NCBI GenBank assembly: GCA_019925795.1
Contig: CM034306.1
Coordinates: 53,128,758 to 53,192,757 of the forward strand
Origin: Dendrobium chrysotoxum
Lineage: Eukaryota; Streptophyta; Magnoliopsida; Asparagales; Orchidaceae
Direction of reading: 5' to 3'
DNA: 64,000 nucleotides
The notes under the pieces are model-generated. The model did not search any database and was not told the DNA's origin. It saw only the letters and a program-made list of their open reading frames with translations. Made by a program: the position numbers and the translations under genes. Shown here piece after piece: positions 8,991 to 20,600 of this stretch (positions within the stretch are counted from its first letter, which is position 1; the number at the start of each line of letters is the position of its first letter).

Positions 8991-9888
8991 GAACAAAAAT
9001 TGAATAGAAACTCTAATTCACTCAAGCTCTCCCCCTGAGTGTGTGTGTGTAAGGTTACTTAGCTAGGGGATCAGTTACATTATAATTGACTCAAGAAAAC
9101 TAAAAACTAGTACATTTGACCTGAATTACAATACAGACTGACTTGTTCTTGAACTGGCTTGAACTTGCAATTGATTCTGCGTACCCAAAAGATTAGACAG
9201 TCAACAAGAACCAGAGATGTTTGCTATCATCAAAATTATAGTCCTTGAAACCAAATTGACAACATTCATCTCATATGAACCTCAAACTGAGCCGTTCATC
9301 CCGACGATCCAATATGAACCTAGAACCGAGCCGTTCGTACCTCACAACCTTCTATATGAAGTATATTTCATACTGTATGAATAGTTCTAAAATATGAACG
9401 ATTCATCCCGTATGATCCAGTACGAACCTCAAACTGAGTCATTCATACATCACAAGCTTTAGTACAAAGTTAATGTCATACTGTACAAGTTTTACTTAGA
9501 TAAAAATTTACTCAGGCAGGTTCGTATCAGAGAAGAATTAACACAAATCATCCTGTACGATCATAGATTGTATAGTACAATTAGTTTTAAAAGCTTTTAC
9601 TCCCCCAGAGTGTGTGTGCACAGTTATCTAACTTATAATCAGACTCTCTCAGGCTCAAGAAAAGTAAAAAATACAGACTTCACTTATAATAAAACATTAA
9701 CAAATTAACTTGAAGTCTTCAGTAGTCTGGAATATGAATTTTTAGAAAAATATATTAGTACACACAAAACAGAAACTCCAATATTTATTAGTAGAAAAAA
9801 AAACAAATAATAATCTTTTGTAATCATGAAAAAAATAACTTGTATATCAAAATTCACTTTAAAGAACTAATTTGCACAAATCATAACA

Positions 9889-10628
9889 TGGAGTTCTACC
9901 CTTAATGATCTCATAGGGTGTCTTATTCAGATTGGATCTAACATTCACCCTATTCAACTCATAACAGGTTGTGTTTACCGCTTCTGCCTAGAAGTATTTT
10001 GGAAGTGAATACTCAGTGAGCATGGCTCTAGTGGCTTCCACTAAAGTCCTATTCTTTCGTTCAGCTACCTCGTTCTGCTAAGGGGTCCTAGGAGCTGAAA
10101 GTTATGGCTAATCCCTTGCTCCTCACAGAAGGTTCCAAATCTCACATTTTTAAACTCCCCACCATGATCACTATAGATGGTCAAGATCTCACAACCTAAC
10201 TACTTTTGAATCCAAGTGGAGAAAGATTTAAATTCATCAAATGACTCAGATTTATGTGACAGAAATCTAATCCAAGTGAACCTCGAGTAATCTTCAACAA
10301 TCATAAATCTATAAACTTTTTCCCCTAAGCTAGCAGTGCTAATGGGTCCAAAAAGATCCATGTGAAGGACTTCTAAAGGTCTAGAGGTGCAGATGTCCTT
10401 AATGGAGTGGAAATAGGATTGGACTTGCTTCCCTAATTGACAGGCATCATACATGTGATCCTTAGTGAACTTAAGCTTTGGGATACCTCTAACTAAGTCC
10501 TTTTGGGTAACTCTTCTAAGGGTTTTCATACTGGCATGACATAATCTACTATGCCCTAACCAAGACTCATCAGCAGTAGTTTTTAAGTAAAATGAAGTAG
10601 CACATTCTATATTATTTAAGTCAAACAT
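9889..10628 (-). pseudogene. Copia element 2 pol: GAG-pre-integrase and partial integrase
   Basis: The open part 10628-10200 reads from MFDLNNIECATSFYLK through the pre-integrase GHSRLCHASM and DACQLGKQ to the first catalytic Asp in LHMDLFGP and a VEDYSRFTW block. The second catalytic Asp is in YSDHGGEF near 10150-10185. A frameshift then a TAG in place of Gln precede the NEVAERKN box near 10045-10080 that carries the catalytic Glu. Coding similarity ends at NKTPYEIIKGRTP near 9895, where element 1 begins. The enzyme is truncated and frameshifted. Confidence 0.88.
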
Positions 10629-10678
10629 GTAGACATTGTTGATCCTCTTGCCCTACAAAATAGTGTTATTATTTAAGC

Positions 10679-10945
10679 TTATAATGCACATGTTGCCACG
10701 AACTTGATGCTAAACCCTTTATCACAGAGTTGAGTGATGCTAAGCAGGTTATATTTCAGTCCATCTACAAGCAAAATATTTTCAATCAAAATGTTCTTGG
10801 AGTTTTCAATTATACCTACACCTACCACCTTCCTCATGGTGTTGTCTCCAAGAGTGACCTTGCCTCCAGCCCTGACCTCCAGTAAAATGAATTGATTTAC
10901 ATCTCCAGTCATATGTCTTGAGTATCCACTATCTAGGTACCACAT
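10679..10945 (-). pseudogene. Copia element 2 pol: aspartic protease
   Basis: An uninterrupted stretch of 88 residues begins MWYLDSGYSRHMTGD. Asp-Ser-Gly is the retropepsin active site and is intact here, unlike in element 1; the residue after Gly is Tyr where Cys is usual in this family. GGKVTLGDN and ENILLVDGLKYNLLS complete the domain. It lies between Gag and the pre-integrase motif as in all Ty1-copia elements. The domain itself could fold, but it is a fragment of a broken polyprotein. Confidence 0.87.
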
Positions 10946-12795
10946 GCTCTTATGAGGTCTTTTGTGAGAGCACCCCTACAAAAATACTAAATGGCAGATT
11001 TAGGAACCCAAACAGATTTAGGTTCCTTCTAATGAAAAAAAGAATGTAATACATGTGTGCTATACTGTGAAACATGCAGTTTGGGCGTCCACGCCTAATG
11101 TGTACTACGATGAATAGTGCAGGTGTGAGAGATATGTCCTAACATGCCACATGAGAAACATCTTATACCACGAAAAAGGATTAATTAGTCTATGGGGGTG
11201 ATTATGCCTCTTCCTAGGTTTGAATGATGCATGTTTTGATGTCTTTGAATGAGATTCTTCAAGTGATGGAGGTTTGCAAAAATGTGCAAACGTAGGAGGT
11301 GTTTTATTATTCTCAAATGCACTAATTTTTACACTTAGAAATTCATTTTCCTTTTTAAGACTTATAATTTTAATTTTGAAATACTACTCACTACTATCTA
11401 AATCAGATGCATGAGTTTCTAACTCCTTAAATGTAGCTTTTAATTTAACATGCGATGCTTTGAATGAATCATGCTCGATTATCAATTTAGAATGCTTTTT
11501 GTTTAATTCATCAAATTCATCAAGTAATGAAAGGTGATTGCTATCAAGTGTAGAATGATCCTTAATCAAAACTTCATGCTCTTTTTCTAAGTTTAAGAAT
11601 TTTAATTTCAGGCTAGCATGTATTTTCTTAAGTTTCCTATATGATGAATAAATTTTTTCAGAAACTTTAACTAATTGATCGTAGGTTAGCTCACATACCT
11701 CTTCTTGGTCAGACTGACCATGATGTTCATCCGCCATCAAACACAAGTTTGTAGTCTCCTCTTCAGCTTCAGTCTCCGAAGAGTCAGATGCAGAATCCGC
11801 CCAAAAAGCCTTTTGGATCTTCTTATCCTTCTTGAACTTGGGTTTCTCCTCACCCTTCTCCTTGCTTGGGTGATCCTTAAGTGTATGATACTTAGCCTTT
11901 ATATGTCCAGGCTTCCTACATTCAAAACAAACTATATCAGAAGAACCTTTAAAATTTCTGCTACTCTTACCTTTATTCCACTTCTTAAAGTTTGTGTGCT
12001 TCTTCCTTAGAAAGCTTTTGAATTGTCTAGTGATTAGGGAAACATCATCACTATCAGACCCGAAAGTATCAATATCTATATCGTTGGCCTTCAGCGCCAC
12101 AGTTTTCTCTTTCTTTTTCTTAACTGCATCAAGCTGTCTTTAGTTCACCCCTTGCTCATAAGCAATGAGTGATCCAAGTAAGTTATCAATAGAATAAGTA
12201 TTCAAATCCTTAGATTCAGTGATCAAGTTTTCTTGGCATCATAGGAAGAAGGTAAGCATCTCAAAATCTTGTTAACTTTCTCATAATTAGTAAGCTCTCT
12301 TCCTAAGGCATGCAGGGAGGTGACAATTTGAGTAAACCTAGTGAACATTTTAGATATGAACTCACTAGGTTTCATGTGAAAGAGTTTGTATTCATGAAGC
12401 AGTATGTTTAACCTAGACTACTTAAATTCAAATGTACCTTCATAGGTAATGCATAATCTATCCCAAATTTCTTTACCAGTTGTGCAGGTAGAGACACGCA
12501 TGTAATCCTCATATTTTAAAGCACAGAAAAAATAGTTCAAGTATTTTGCATTCAGTTATGCTAAATCACGATCATCAAAGGTCCATTCGGCAAAAAGAAG
12601 TTTAATTTTAATGCCATTGACAAGTCTAAGAGGTGCTTCATAACCATCTTTAACAATCATCCATATGCGATAATCTATAGATTGTTAAAACATGATCATA
12701 TGAGTTTTTCAAAAATCAAACGGTATGTTATCAAACAAGGGTGGACAAGTAATGGATTAACCTTCAACAGTATTTATATTTCCAAAGTTATCCAT
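10946..12795 (-). pseudogene. Copia element 2 gag with coiled coil and two zinc knuckles
   Basis: The ATG at 12795-12793 is chosen because MDNFGNINTVEG reads in the copia Gag frame 44 bases after the primer site. The UBN2-type capsid part includes SLHALGRELTN and is broken by stops and a frameshift near 12225. From 12100 a long open stretch (to 11384) has the first zinc knuckle at 11929-11888, where the last Cys is Tyr, then an acidic FWADSASDSS region and a heptad-rich coiled coil. A second, perfect knuckle CFSCGMLGHISHTC is at 11160-11119. A TGA replaces a conserved Trp at 12711-12709, the same codon as in element 1. Confidence 0.85.
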
Positions 12796-12838
12796 AGATC
12801 AAATTCAAAAGTTTTTCAAAACTTGATTTTATGAATCC

Positions 12839-12851
12839 TGCTCTGATACCA
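12839..12851 (-). promoter_or_regulatory. Primer-binding site of element 2
   Basis: The minus strand reads TGGTATCAGAGCA, a perfect 13-base complement to the 3' end of plant initiator tRNA-Met including the CCA tail. It lies two bases inside the LTR end at 12854 and fixes the orientation and inner end of the LTR. Confidence 0.95.
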
Positions 12852-13087
12852 CTTGAAAGTTTGTTAGGGATGTTAAGCCCTTATGAACTAGCTCGAGGCT
12901 AACCAAGAGGGGGGGGGGGGGGGGGTGAATTGGATATTTGAAAACTTCTTTAACAAAAAAAATATCTTTTTATATCTTGTAGTGGAAACGAATTAAATCA
13001 ATAATAAAAAGATCAATCAAAGATTTCTCCCAAGTAGTTAATCGCAGTAAAATAAAGTGCATAAAATAATCAGAAAAAATACACTAG

Positions 13088-13095
13088 ATTTTATA
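13088..13095 (-). promoter_or_regulatory. TATA box of the element 2 LTR
   Basis: The minus strand reads TATAAAAT after ACCGAACCAC, conserved with the two other LTRs. It leaves about 1.54 kb of U3 upstream and about 240 bp of R-U5 before the primer site. Confidence 0.7.
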
Positions 13096-13410
13096 GTGGT
13101 TCGGTCAACTTGACCTATGTCCACTCCCTAGAGCCTCCCCTATGGGTATTGCACTAACACTAAGTGACTCTCCTTCTGCTCCCATAGCAAGGCGGAGAAG
13201 CCTTTACAAAACCTCCTTTCCAGCAACCCGGTGGGCAGAGAACTCAGAATCCTTTCACTTTCTCCTGAAGCAAGCAGAGAACCTTGATCTTCTTGCACAA
13301 GATCCTTCCACAGAGATACTAAGGACAAGAGACAACAACTGGAGAAGACAACTCAGATCCTTACTTAGAGCAACCTCTATGAACATCTCAAAAACTCCCC
13401 CTCACAAGAT

Positions 13411-13447
13411 TCTCTCTCTCTCTCCCAAGTTTTCTCTCTCTCTCTCC
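13411..13447. repeat. CT/GA microsatellite in the element 2 LTR
   Basis: Two CT-repeat blocks separated by CCCAAGTTT, at the same place as the tract at 8173-8206 in the solo LTR. On the element strand it is a GA tract upstream of the TATA box. Confidence 0.8.
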
Positions 13448-13560
13448 TTCTCAAAGCTCTCACAGGAAAGGACAACGTCAAAAGATCTAAACGATGGAAG
13501 ATAAGAGATCTTAAATACAAATGCTAAAAAATTGCCCTAAATTTCAACTTGGCGACAAAT

Positions 13561-14361
13561 ATCATCCAGGATGATCAGTAAATCATCCTGTACGATTAGT
13601 GTAAATCAGACCCTTTTGGTCTAGACGATCTGATTCTTCTAGATGATTAGAAGACAAATTCTATTTATATCGTCCGGGATGACTCTGTGATCATCCGGAA
13701 TGATTAGCTTAATTTAGTAATATCATCCAGAGGACTATTCAGGTAGTCTAGGAGAACTTGTGCTAGACGATCTCAAAATGACTTGATCGTCGAGGATGAT
13801 ACGTATACCGTCCTGTACGATTAGTTCAAAAAGATCAAAATCATTTGACATACTATTTGGGTCGTATAGGTAAATCATGCTGGATAATTTCAAAATGATT
13901 TGATCGTCTAGGATGATATTTCTATCATCCCGTACTATTAGTTCAAAATCGGGAATATCGTACAACAGATTCCTCGGGTCGTCCAGGTAAAATGCTCTAG
14001 ACGGTCATGATTTTGCATGTATAGTCCAGGACGATCTTACGATCGTCCAGGATGATATGATCGAATCAATCAAATCTTAATTACTTTCTTTAATCACCGG
14101 ATTAATTTAGGCTTGATTGTAGAGGATCGTCCAGAATGATACATATATCGTCCGGGATGATTAGACCAAAATTCTAAAAATTAAAACTTGCCTAACTTAG
14201 TCTAGCGGCTGAGAATTTCTAATTTGAGCATATCATCCTGTACGATGGGTTTATCATCCATGACGATCTGTTTAATCAAATCAACTTTATATGGTCACCC
14301 TAATTAGGGTTTCTATTTTCAACTGATCGTCTAAGATGATGTGAATATCGTCTAGGATAAT
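13561..14361. repeat. Cluster of near-palindromic motifs in the element 2 U3
   Basis: As in the solo LTR, paired copies of ATCATCC/GGATGAT and ATCGTCC/GGATGAT half sites fill this stretch, for example at 13561-13600, 14018-14056, 14118-14162 and 14325-14361. The two clusters are homologous, so the array was present in the family's ancestor. Confidence 0.8.
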
Positions 14362-14634
14362 TTAAATAAAAAAATCAATAGAAACTCTAACTCACTAAAA
14401 CTCTTCCCCTGAGTGTGTGTGTGTAAGGTTACTTAGCTTGGAGATTCGTTCCATTACATTTGACTCAAGAAAAATGAAAAAGTATATTGAACATGAAATA
14501 CAAACAGACTGACTCGATCTTGAGCTGGCTTGAATTGTAATTGAACCTGTGAACCTGAAAGATTAAACCCTCAAACAGAAACAAAATGGTTTGTTATCAG
14601 CAAAATCATAGTCCTTAAAACCAGATTCACAACA

Positions 14635-17600
14635 AGTCTCTTATCTAACACCTGAGCTTGCTAAACTATGAAGTTTTCTCATAAAATTTTAACCCTTACT
14701 CCTTAAGTGGGGTTACACCCCATACTAATTTTTTATTTATTTATAGATTTTTATATTCAAAACCCTAAATCCTAAAACTTCCAAGGAGGTTAGTCATCCC
14801 TCATCCGAGCTTGCTTAACTATAATGTTTTCTAATAAAATTCCAAGCCTTACAACTTATGTGGGGTTACACCCCATGCTCAAAACTTTCTTATCTAACAA
14901 GTTTCTCATTCAAAAACCTTATACCCCAAAACTTCCCAAGAGGTCACCCATTTATCACTCGAGGTTGCATAACAATGAAGTTTCCTCATAAAATTCTAAC
15001 CCTTTCTTGTTTTTTAGGGTTACACGCCAGAATCAAAACTTTTTTGTATATGGGGTTTCACATTCAAAACCTTAAACTCTAAAACATCCTATGGTCAGCC
15101 ATCCCTCAATCAAGCTTTCTTAACTATGAAGCTTCCTTCAAAAATTCTAACCCTTTCTCATAAAGTGGTACTACACCTCAAACTCAAAACTTTTTATTTG
15201 AGTTTCACATTTAAAACCCTAAACCCCAAATCATCCATTATCGTCACCAATCCCAAACCCTAGAAGCCTAACTATGAAGTTTTCTCATAAAATTTTTTCT
15301 CTTTCTCCTTAAGTGGGGTTACATTACATACTTTATAACTTTTTTATTTAAGACGTTTCACATTCGAAACCCTAAACCCTGAAGCTTCCCATGAGCTCAA
15401 CCGAGCTTGCTTAACTATGAGGTTTCTTCAAAAATTCTAACCCTTTCTCTTTAAGTGAGGTTACACCACATACCTAAAATCATTTTATTTAAGAAGTTTA
15501 ACATTCAAAATCCTAAACACTAAAATTTCTTAGGAGGACACTGATCCAACACTTGAGCTAGTTTAATTATGAAGTTTCCTCATAAAATTCTAACCCTTAC
15601 TTCTTAAGTGGGGTTACACCACATATATGGAACTTTTCTTATTTATTGAGTTTTACATTCAAAACCCAATCATAAAAAATTCTTAGGATTCATGCATCCC
15701 ACACCTGAGCTTACATAACTTTGAAGTTTCCTAATGAAATTCCAACCCTTTCTCCTTAAGTGAGGTTATACCCCATACTCAAAACCTTTTTATTTAAGTA
15801 GTTTCCATTCAAACCCTAAACCCCAAAAGTTTTCTGGAGGTTATTAATCCCTCACCATAGCTTGCTTAACTATGAAGTTTCCTAAGAAAATTCTAACACT
15901 TTCTCTTAAAGTGGGGTAACACCCCATGCTCAAAACTTTGTTATTTATGGAGTTTCACATTCAAAATCCTAAGCCCTAAAACATCATATAAGGTCACCCA
16001 TTCCTCACCCGAGCTGGCTTAAGAATGAGCTTTCCTCATAAAATTCTAAGCCTGTCAACTGAATTGGGTTACACCCCATACTCAAAAGTTTCTTATTTAA
16101 GGAGTTTCACATTCAAAACTCTGAACCCCAAAACATCCCAAGAGTTCACCAATCCCTTACCTGAGCTTGCTTCATTATGAAGTTTTCACATAAAATTCCT
16201 ACCCATTTTTCCTTAAGTGGGGTTATACACCATACTTTAAAACTTTTTTTTTAATTTAAGAAGTTTCACATGTAGAATACTAAAGCACAGAACTTCACAG
16301 AAGGTCACTGATTGCTTAACTATGATGTTTCCTTAAAATACTCTAACCTTTACTCATTAAGTGGAGTTAAGACTCCATACTCAAAACTTTTTTAGTTATG
16401 GAGATTAACATTTAAAACCCAATCCCTAAAAATTTCTAGGATGTCACACATCCCCTTCTGGAATTTCCTTAAATTTTATGTTTTCTCATAAAATTCTAAC
16501 ACTTTCTCCTTAAGTTGAGTTACACCCTTTACTCAAAACTTTTTTATTTAAGGGGTTTCATATTCAAACACAAAATGAAATTTTCAAGGTGGTCACCAAT
16601 CCCTTACCCTAGCTTTATTAACTATAAAGTTTTCTCATAAAACTCCAACCATTTCTCCTTAAGTGGGATTAGACCCCATACTTAAAACCTTTATATTTAG
16701 GATTTCACATTCAAAATCCTAAACCAAAAAATTTACTAGGAGGTCACCCATCCTTCACTCGAGCTTGCCTAACTATGAAGTACCTCATAATATTCTTAGT
16801 TTTTTAACTTGAGTGGGGTTTCACCCTATACTCGGCCTGTTTCAGGTACTTTCCCATTCAAAACCTTAAACCCCAAAACATCCGAGGATGTTACAAATTC
16901 CTTACCCTAACTTTCTTAACTTTAAAATTTTCACAAAAAAATTTGATCCTTTCTCCTTAAAGTGTGGTTACACTACATACTCAAAATTATTTTTATTTAA
17001 GAAGTTTAGCATTCAAATTCCTAAACCCCGAAAATTCCCATGTGGTCACTAATCCCACACCTTAGCTTTCTTAACTATGACGTTTTCTCATAAAATTCTA
17101 ACCTTTACTACTTAAGTTGAGTTATACCCCATACTCTAAACTTTTTTATTTAAGGAGTTTCACATTCAAAATCAAATCCCTAAAAATTCCTAGGGTGTAA
17201 TGCATCACTCACATGAGCTTGCTAAACTATAAAGTTTCCACATAAAAATCCAACCCTCTCTCCTTAAGTGGGGGTACACCCCAAATATATAACTTTTTTA
17301 TTTTAGGAGTTTCCCATTCACACCCTAAACCCCAAAAATTTTTAGGAGGTCATCGATCTCTCGCCCTAACTTTCTTAAATATGAAGTTTTCTCATAAAGT
17401 TATAACCAATTCTCGTAAGGTAGGGTTACACCCCATATTCAAAACTTTTTAAATTAAAGAGTTTTAAATTAAAAATTCTAAGAAAACTTTCCAGGAGGTC
17501 ACCCTTGCTTCCTGAAGCTTACGCAACTTTGAAGTTTCCTCAAAACATTTCAAGCCTTTCAACTTAAGTGGGGTTACACCACATAATGAAAGCTTTCTTA

Positions 17601-20600
17601 TTTAACGAGTTTCACATTCAAAACCTTATACCCTGAAACTTTCCATGAGGTCACCCATTCCTCACCTGACCTTGCATAAATTTAAAGTTTCCAGAAAATA
17701 TTTCAACCATATTTCCTAATGTTGGGTTACACCCCATACTAAAAAAAATTTTATTTACGGGGTCACACATTCAAAACTATAAAACCCCAAAATTTCCTAT
17801 GGGCCAACCATCCCACACCCAAGCTTTCTTAAATATGAAGTTTTCTTATGTGGGTTTACACCACATAATGAAAACTTTTTTTTAAGTAGTTTCACATTCA
17901 AAATCCTAATTCCCAAGACAACCCAGAATATCACTAATCCCTAACTCTAGTATGCTTAATAATGAGGTTTTCTTTTTGAATTATAAACCTCTCTCCTTAA
18001 GTAGTGTTACACCCCTCACTCAAAATATTTTTATTTAAAGGATTTTAGCATTCAAAATTCTAAACCCTATAACATCCTTAGAAGTCAGCAATCCCTCACC
18101 CTAGCTTGCTTAATTATAAAGTTTCCTCATAAAATTCTAACCCTCTCTCCAGAAATAGGGGTTCACACCATACTCAAAACTTTTTTATTTAAAGGAGTTT
18201 TGCATTCAAAACTCTAAACACTAACACTTCTAAAGAGGTCACCCATCCCATACCCGTGCTTTCTTAGCAATGAAGTTCCACATAAAATTCGAACCCTTTT
18301 TTCCTCAAGTGGGGTTATACCCCATACTCAAAAACTTTTTAACATAAGGAGTATAACATTTACAATCATAAACCTGAAACTTTTCAACAGGTTACCGATC
18401 CCTCAACGTAGCTTGCATAACTACGAAGATTCCACATAATATTCTAACCCTTCAAATTTAAGTTGGGTTACACCACATGCTCTAAATTTTTTTATTTAAG
18501 GAGTTTCACATTCAAAACCCTAAACCATAAAACTTACCTAAAGGATTCCCATCCCTCACCCAAGCTTGCGTAACTATGAAGTTTTCTCATTAAATTTAAA
18601 CCATTCAACTTATGTGGGATTACTCCCCATACTCAAAACTTTCTTATTTAAAGAGTTTTACATTCAAAACCTTACACCCTAAAAATTTCCATGAGGTCAT
18701 CCATTTATCATCAGATCTTGCTTAACTATGATGTTTCCTCATAAAATTCCAACCATTTCTCCTTCTGTAGGGTTACACCCCATACTAAATTCATTTTTAT
18801 TTAAAGATCTTCCCATTCAAACCTTGAAACATCCCGAGGGTCATCCATCCCTCACCCAACCTTTCTTAAAAATGAAGTTTTCTTATAAAATACAAACTAT
18901 TTCTCCTTAAGTTTGGTTACACCTCATTCCCAAAATTTTTTTAAAGCATCTTTACATTCAAAATCCTAAACCCCAAGACATATAAGGAAGTAACAAATCG
19001 CTTACCCTAGCTTGCTTAGCTATTACATTTCCTCATAAAATTCTAGCCCTTTCTCTTTAAGTGGGGTTACACCTCAAACTCAAAACTTTTTTATTGAAAG
19101 GAAATTCATATTCAAAACTCTAAACCCTGATATTTCCCAGGAGGTCACCCTTCCCTTACCCGAGCTTGCCTAACTATGAAGTTTTAATATAAAATTACAA
19201 CCATTTTTTCTTAAATTGGGTTTCATCCCATACTCAAAAAACCTTTTTAGATAAAGAGTTTAACATTTAAATTCCTAAACCATGATACTCTTTCAACTGT
19301 TTACCAATCAACCACGTGTGCTAGCTTAATAAAGAAGTTTCCTCATAAAATTCTAACCCTTACTCCTTAAGTAGTGTTGCACCCCAAACTTTAAACTTTT
19401 TTATATAAGGAGTTTCACATTCAAAACCAATCCAAATAAATTTCCAAGATGTCACATATCCCTCACCTGAGCTTACTTAACTACGAAGTTTCATCATAAA
19501 ATTCCAACCCTTTCAACTTAATTGGGGTTACACCTCCTACTCAATACTTATTTATTTATGTAGTTTCACACTCAAACCCTAATACTTAAAACTTTTTAGG
19601 AGGCCGCCAATACCTCACCCTTGCTTTCTTAGCTATGAAGTTTCATCATAAAATTCTTTCCCTTTAACCTTATGTGGGGTTACAACAATTACTCAAATTT
19701 GTTTTATTTAAGGAGTTCCATATTTAAAACCCTAAAACCTTAAACTTCTCACGAGGTAACCTATCTATCACCCAAACTGGCTTAATTATGAAGTTTCCTC
19801 ATAAAATTCCAACCTTTTGAACTTACATGGGGTTACACTCCATACTCAAAACTTTCTTATTTAAGGAGTTTCACATTGAAAACCCTATACTTTGAAATTT
19901 CCCATGGGCTCATTAATTTATCACATGAGCTTGCTTAACTATGAATTTTCCTCTTGAAATTCCAACCCTTTTTCTTTATGTAGGGTTACACCCAATACTC
20001 AAAACTTTTTATTTAAGCAATTTCACATTAACAATTGTAAGCCCGAATAATATCCCAGGAAGTCACCAATCCTCAACCTAGCTTGCTTAACTATGAAGTT
20101 TTCTCGTAAAATTCTATCCTATCTCTCTAAGTAGTGTTATATCACATACTTAAAACTTTTTTTTAAAGGTGTTTCACATTCAAAACTCTAAACCCTAAAA
20201 CTATCTAGGAGGTCACCCATCCCTTACCTGAACTTGCTTAACTATAAAGTTTCCACATAAAATTTCAACCCTTTTTTTTTAAGTGGGGTTACACTCCATG
20301 CTCAAAAACATTTTTACATAAGGAGTTAAACATTCAAAAAACTAAACACCAAAACTTTTCCAATAGGCCTCTAATCCAACACCCGAGTGTACTTAAAGAA
20401 GTTGTTTTATCAAAAAATTATAAGCCTTACTCCTTAAGTGAAATTACACCCCATACTTAAAACTTTTTTACTTAAAGAATTTCACATTCAAAACCAAATC
20501 CCAAAAATTACCAGGATGTCACACAACCCTCACCCGAGTTTGCTTAATTATGAAGTTTCCACAAACAATTCTATCACTATCTCTATAAGTGCAGTTACAC

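Larger units (their letters stand above)
7541..9264 (-). mobile_element. Solo LTR of the same copia family (1724 bp)
   Basis: It begins TGAAAGTTCGATAGGGATG and ends TTGACAACA on the plus strand and aligns by eye with the element 2 LTR (12854-14634) through almost its whole length. Shared blocks are TTAAGCCCTGATGAACTAG, the TATA region, a CT microsatellite, the palindrome array and CCCCTGAGTGTGTGTG. No primer site or coding sequence adjoins it, and it is bounded by TTCAT on both sides. It is the youngest insertion in this nest, since it splits the element 1 LTR. Confidence 0.92.
7428..9495. repeat. 107-bp tandem repeat in the element 1 U3, split by an insertion
   Basis: Units start with TTCATCCCG or TTCATC at 7428, 7536 (short unit, continued at 9270), 9295 and 9402, giving steps of 108 and 107 bp for the full units. 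Each unit contains GATCCAGTATGAACC-like and GAGCCGTTCGTAC-like blocks and the inverted pair GTATATTTCATACTGTATGAATA. The solo LTR 7541-9264 is not part of the repeat; it inserted directly after the TTCAT of the short unit. Confidence 0.75.
1031..9888 (-). mobile_element. Ty1-copia element 1, Sirevirus-like, nested in element 2
   Basis: In minus-strand order the element has a 5' LTR (9888 down to 6511, split by a solo LTR), a primer-binding site at 6508-6501, gag from 6453, protease, integrase, reverse transcriptase and RNase H ending at 1706, then a doubtful 3' LTR. Protease-integrase-RT order is diagnostic for Ty1-copia. A Gag with a long coiled coil and two zinc knuckles, and LTRs of about 1.65 kb, fit the Sirevirus lineage; this placement is inferred. 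Every domain carries stops or frameshifts, so it is non-autonomous. Its 5' LTR terminus abuts element 2's integrase at 9889, so it inserted there. Confidence 0.8.
6511..9888 (-). mobile_element. 5' LTR of element 1, interrupted by a solo LTR
   Basis: The LTR is the two blocks 6511-7540 and 9270-9888, about 1.65 kb when the insertion and one copy of its target duplication are left out. On the plus strand it starts TGAAAGTGTGAATAGG and ends CATAACA, giving the TG...CA ends of an LTR. The inner end matches the other two LTRs (a CTAGGCTATCCAAGAG-like block and GTGGTTCGGTCAA). The outer end at 9888 abuts integrase coding sequence of element 2, so TGGAG at 9889-9893 should be the target-site copy; the partner copy was not found. 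Confidence 0.85.
9889..14634 (-). mobile_element. Ty1-copia element 2, 5' half only, Sirevirus-like
   Basis: In minus-strand order it has a 1781-bp 5' LTR (14634 to 12854), a perfect primer site, gag from 12795, protease and integrase up to 9889. There it stops at the terminus of element 1. Reverse transcriptase, RNase H and the 3' LTR do not appear anywhere to the left, so they were lost by deletion or lie beyond the window edge. The outer LTR end at 14634 directly joins the 153-bp satellite, so element 2 entered the satellite first and element 1 entered element 2 later. Confidence 0.85.
12854..14634 (-). mobile_element. 5' LTR of copia element 2 (1781 bp)
   Basis: On the plus strand it begins TGAAAGTTTGTTAGGGATG and ends TTCACAACA; on the element strand it therefore starts TGTTGTG and ends CTTTCA. 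It matches the solo LTR at 7541-9264 over its length. It contains the TATA box, a CT tract, a palindrome cluster and a CCCCTGAGTGTGTGTG block. An unusual run of 17 G lies at 12909-12925, where the solo LTR has only six. The first bases beyond it (AGTCT) start the satellite. Confidence 0.93.
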
